From: an uncultured Acidobacteriota bacterium
Lineage (GTDB): Bacteria; Acidobacteriota; UBA6911; RPQK01; JAJDTT01
Assembly (NCBI GenBank): GCA_951812665.1
Contig: CATOST010000033.1
Coordinates: 62,001-126,000, forward strand
Reading direction: 5' to 3'
Length of the DNA stretch: 64,000 nt
Below are positions 62,591-64,000 of this stretch, piece after piece. Numbering within the stretch: the stretch's first letter is position 1; every line of letters starts with the position of its first letter. The translations under genes and the position numbers were made by a program. The notes under the pieces are model-generated. The model ran no database searches. It saw only the letters and a list, made by a program, of their open reading frames with translations, and was not told where the DNA came from.

Positions 62591-64000
62591 ATGAGCCAGA
62601 ACCTGATCGCCCTGCAGAACAAGTTTCTGGGTCACGGACAGACCGTCTACGACGAACTCTCGAAGCTCCACGAGCGGCAGGGCTACATCGGCGATCAGGA
62701 CATCGACCGTCTGGCCCGTCAACACCACCTGCCTCCCCAGCAGATCCGGGCGACGGCCAAATTCTATGAGGAACTCTCCCACGACCGGCCGGCCGAACGG
62801 GTCATCAAGGTCTGCAACGGCGAGGCCTGCCGCGTTGCCGGGTTCGTTTCCTGCGAAGAACAGCTTCTGGAAGCTTGCGGACTCGAAGCTCCCGGGGGCG
62901 TCGGCACCAACGGGGTGCGGGTCGAGCACGTCACCTGTCTCGGCTATTGCGGCCTGGGTCCCAACATCATGGTCGACAACGACCCGGTCAGTCTTGCCGG
63001 CGAAGGCGCTCTCGAGTCGGTGCTGGAGTACGCGCGGTCCGGCGCTTCCCATGGACTGAACGAACCCGACAACCCGATCCACATGCCGCAGGGAAGCGAA
63101 CCCTGCATTCTGCTGAGGCGGTTCGACCGGGACGTAGTGCCTCTCCAAGACGCCCGGGATGCCGGAGTCTACCGTTCTCTGGAGAAGGCTCTCGCGTCCA
63201 TGAGTCCGCAGCAGGTGATCGACGAAATCAAGACCAGCCGGTTGCGGGGACGGGGAGGAGCCGGTTTTCCGTCGGGCATCAAGCTGGAAACGGTTTCGCG
63301 CGCCGCTTCGGCCGACGGCCGCAAATTCGTGGTGGTCAACTGTGACGAGGGGGACGCCGGCTCCTACATCGACAAGGAACTGATGGAGCGAGACCCCCAT
63401 ACTCAATTGGAAGGGGCTCTGCTGGCCGCCTATTCCTGCGGTGCCCAGGAGATCATCCTCTACATCCGCTTCGAGTACCCCCGCCTGCTTCGAGTGATGC
63501 GCCAGGCGATTGCCGAGGCCGAAGGAGCGGGCCTGGTGGGACCGAACATTTTGGGAAGCGATTTCTCCTGCCAGGTGCGGATCGTCATGGGTCAGGGGGC
63601 CTACATCTGCGGCGAGGAGACCTCGCTGCTCCGTTCCATCGAAGGGGTTCCGGCCATCGTCAGCTTCAAGCCACCTTTCCCGGCCGAGAAAGGGCTCTAC
63701 GGTTGCCCCACGGCGGTGAACAACGTCGAAACCCTGCACAACCTGCCCTGGATCATCGAACACGGCGGCGAAGCCTTTGCCGCCTACGGCCACGGAAACT
63801 CCCGGGGCACCAAGCTGGTCAGCCTCAACACCCGGGTCCGGCGGCCGGGGCTCTACGAAATCGAATTGGGCGTCACCTTGCGGGATCTGATCTTCCACCG
63901 GGCCGGCGGGATGGTGCCCGGAGAGGTCTTCAAGGCGGTCCAGGTGGGAGGGCCCTTGGGAGGCATCCTGCCCGAGAGCAAGCTGGACACGCCCTTGGCG
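62591..64000 (+). CDS. NuoE-NuoF fusion, NADH dehydrogenase/FdsB-like flavoprotein (3' end outside window)
   Basis: An open frame from ATG 62591 (AGGAGG upstream) runs off the right edge, 470 codons so far. Residues 1-125 are a NuoE/thioredoxin-like [2Fe-2S] domain with Cys75, Cys80, Cys116 and Cys120. From about residue 165 a NuoF domain follows: GRGGAGFPSG (221-229 region, NADH), NCDEGDAGSYIDKELMERDPH (FMN) and GAYICGEETSLLRSIEG. The [4Fe-4S] Cys cluster would be beyond the window. Such fusions occur in NAD-dependent formate dehydrogenase (FdsB), HoxF and bifurcating hydrogenases, so this may not be respiratory complex I. Confidence 0.85.
   Translation, partial: MSQNLIALQNKFLGHGQTVYDELSKLHERQGYIGDQDIDRLARQHHLPPQQIRATAKFYEELSHDRPAERVIKVCNGEACRVAGFVSCEEQLLEACGLEAPGGVGTNGVRVEHVTCLGYCGLGPNIMVDNDPVSLAGEGALESVLEYARSGASHGLNEPDNPIHMPQGSEPCILLRRFDRDVVPLQDARDAGVYRSLEKALASMSPQQVIDEIKTSRLRGRGGAGFPSGIKLETVSRAASADGRKFVVVNCDEGDAGSYIDKELMERDPHTQLEGALLAAYSCGAQEIILYIRFEYPRLLRVMRQAIAEAEGAGLVGPNILGSDFSCQVRIVMGQGAYICGEETSLLRSIEGVPAIVSFKPPFPAEKGLYGCPTAVNNVETLHNLPWIIEHGGEAFAAYGHGNSRGTKLVSLNTRVRRPGLYEIELGVTLRDLIFHRAGGMVPGEVFKAVQVGGPLGGILPESKLDTPLA

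Noticed and set aside
62498..63898. 466-codon minus-strand open frame
   Set aside because: Antisense to the strongly conserved NuoE-NuoF fusion.

Overview
The window looks like a GC-rich chromosome segment from an Acidobacteriota bacterium, probably a free-living or host-associated heterotroph that degrades complex organic matter. This is inferred from gene content. There is a GWxTD-domain protein, large TonB-dependent receptors with an N-terminal carboxypeptidase-like domain and a C-terminal Phe, several FG-GAP/ASPIC-UnbV (CRTAC1-type) secreted proteins, many TPR proteins, multiheme cytochromes, Tat-exported sugar enzymes and a PQQ dehydrogenase. No rRNA, tRNA or CRISPR array was recognised, so placement below phylum is not possible.

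Layout. 1-4.1 kb: the 5' part of a copper amine oxidase (minus strand), a Tat-exported amidohydrolase, three tandem covarying hairpins and a sugar-porter MFS transporter. 4.2-5.6 kb: a decayed mobile island with an integrase remnant, an AbiEi-type antitoxin and a frameshifted, truncated AbiEii toxin. 5.6-16 kb: an Ldh-type dehydrogenase, then a plus-strand catabolic operon (two SDRs, Zn-alcohol dehydrogenase, GH127-like enzyme, sugar isomerase/epimerase, a double-VOC dioxygenase fused to a beta-sandwich-like domain, and a CRTAC1-type protein). The last three genes are coupled by 4-base overlaps.

16-38 kb is the most distinctive region. Two TPR+CRTAC1 gene pairs face each other as an inverted duplication (16.1-19.2 kb and 34.7-37.9 kb). 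Between them lie a GWxTD protein with a heptaheme cytochrome/TPR fusion, boxed by perfect 31-bp inverted repeats. An HpcH aldolase, an IolE-like isomerase and two TPR proteins follow, then a TonB-dependent receptor behind a structured leader, a second heptaheme cytochrome and another TPR protein. The CRTAC1 copies are far more alike than their TPR partners and form a mosaic, which suggests gene conversion and a potentially invertible segment.

39.4-43.3 kb is a gene graveyard: a PQQ dehydrogenase split by an in-frame TAG, a CRTAC1 5' end joined to a TPR 3' end, and a second copy of the amidohydrolase 5' end (with its promoter) joined to a TnpB 3' fragment.

43.3-64 kb holds accessory catabolism: a luciferase-like monooxygenase, a second TonB receptor, a Tat-exported TIM-barrel protein, a Gfo/Idh/MocA oxidoreductase, two beta-propeller glycosidase-like proteins, a C69-like peptidase with Ser at the nucleophile position, a DUF4143 ATPase behind a 37-bp palindrome, a PhyH dioxygenase, a TPR lipoprotein, a MazEF-type module, a gamma-glutamyltransferase and the start of a NuoE-NuoF fusion. 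Overall the segment points to uptake (TonB/MFS), periplasmic attack (GH, Cu and PQQ oxidases) and oxidation (SDR, ADH, dioxygenase) of glycan- or polyol-type substrates, with multiheme cytochromes as possible electron carriers.
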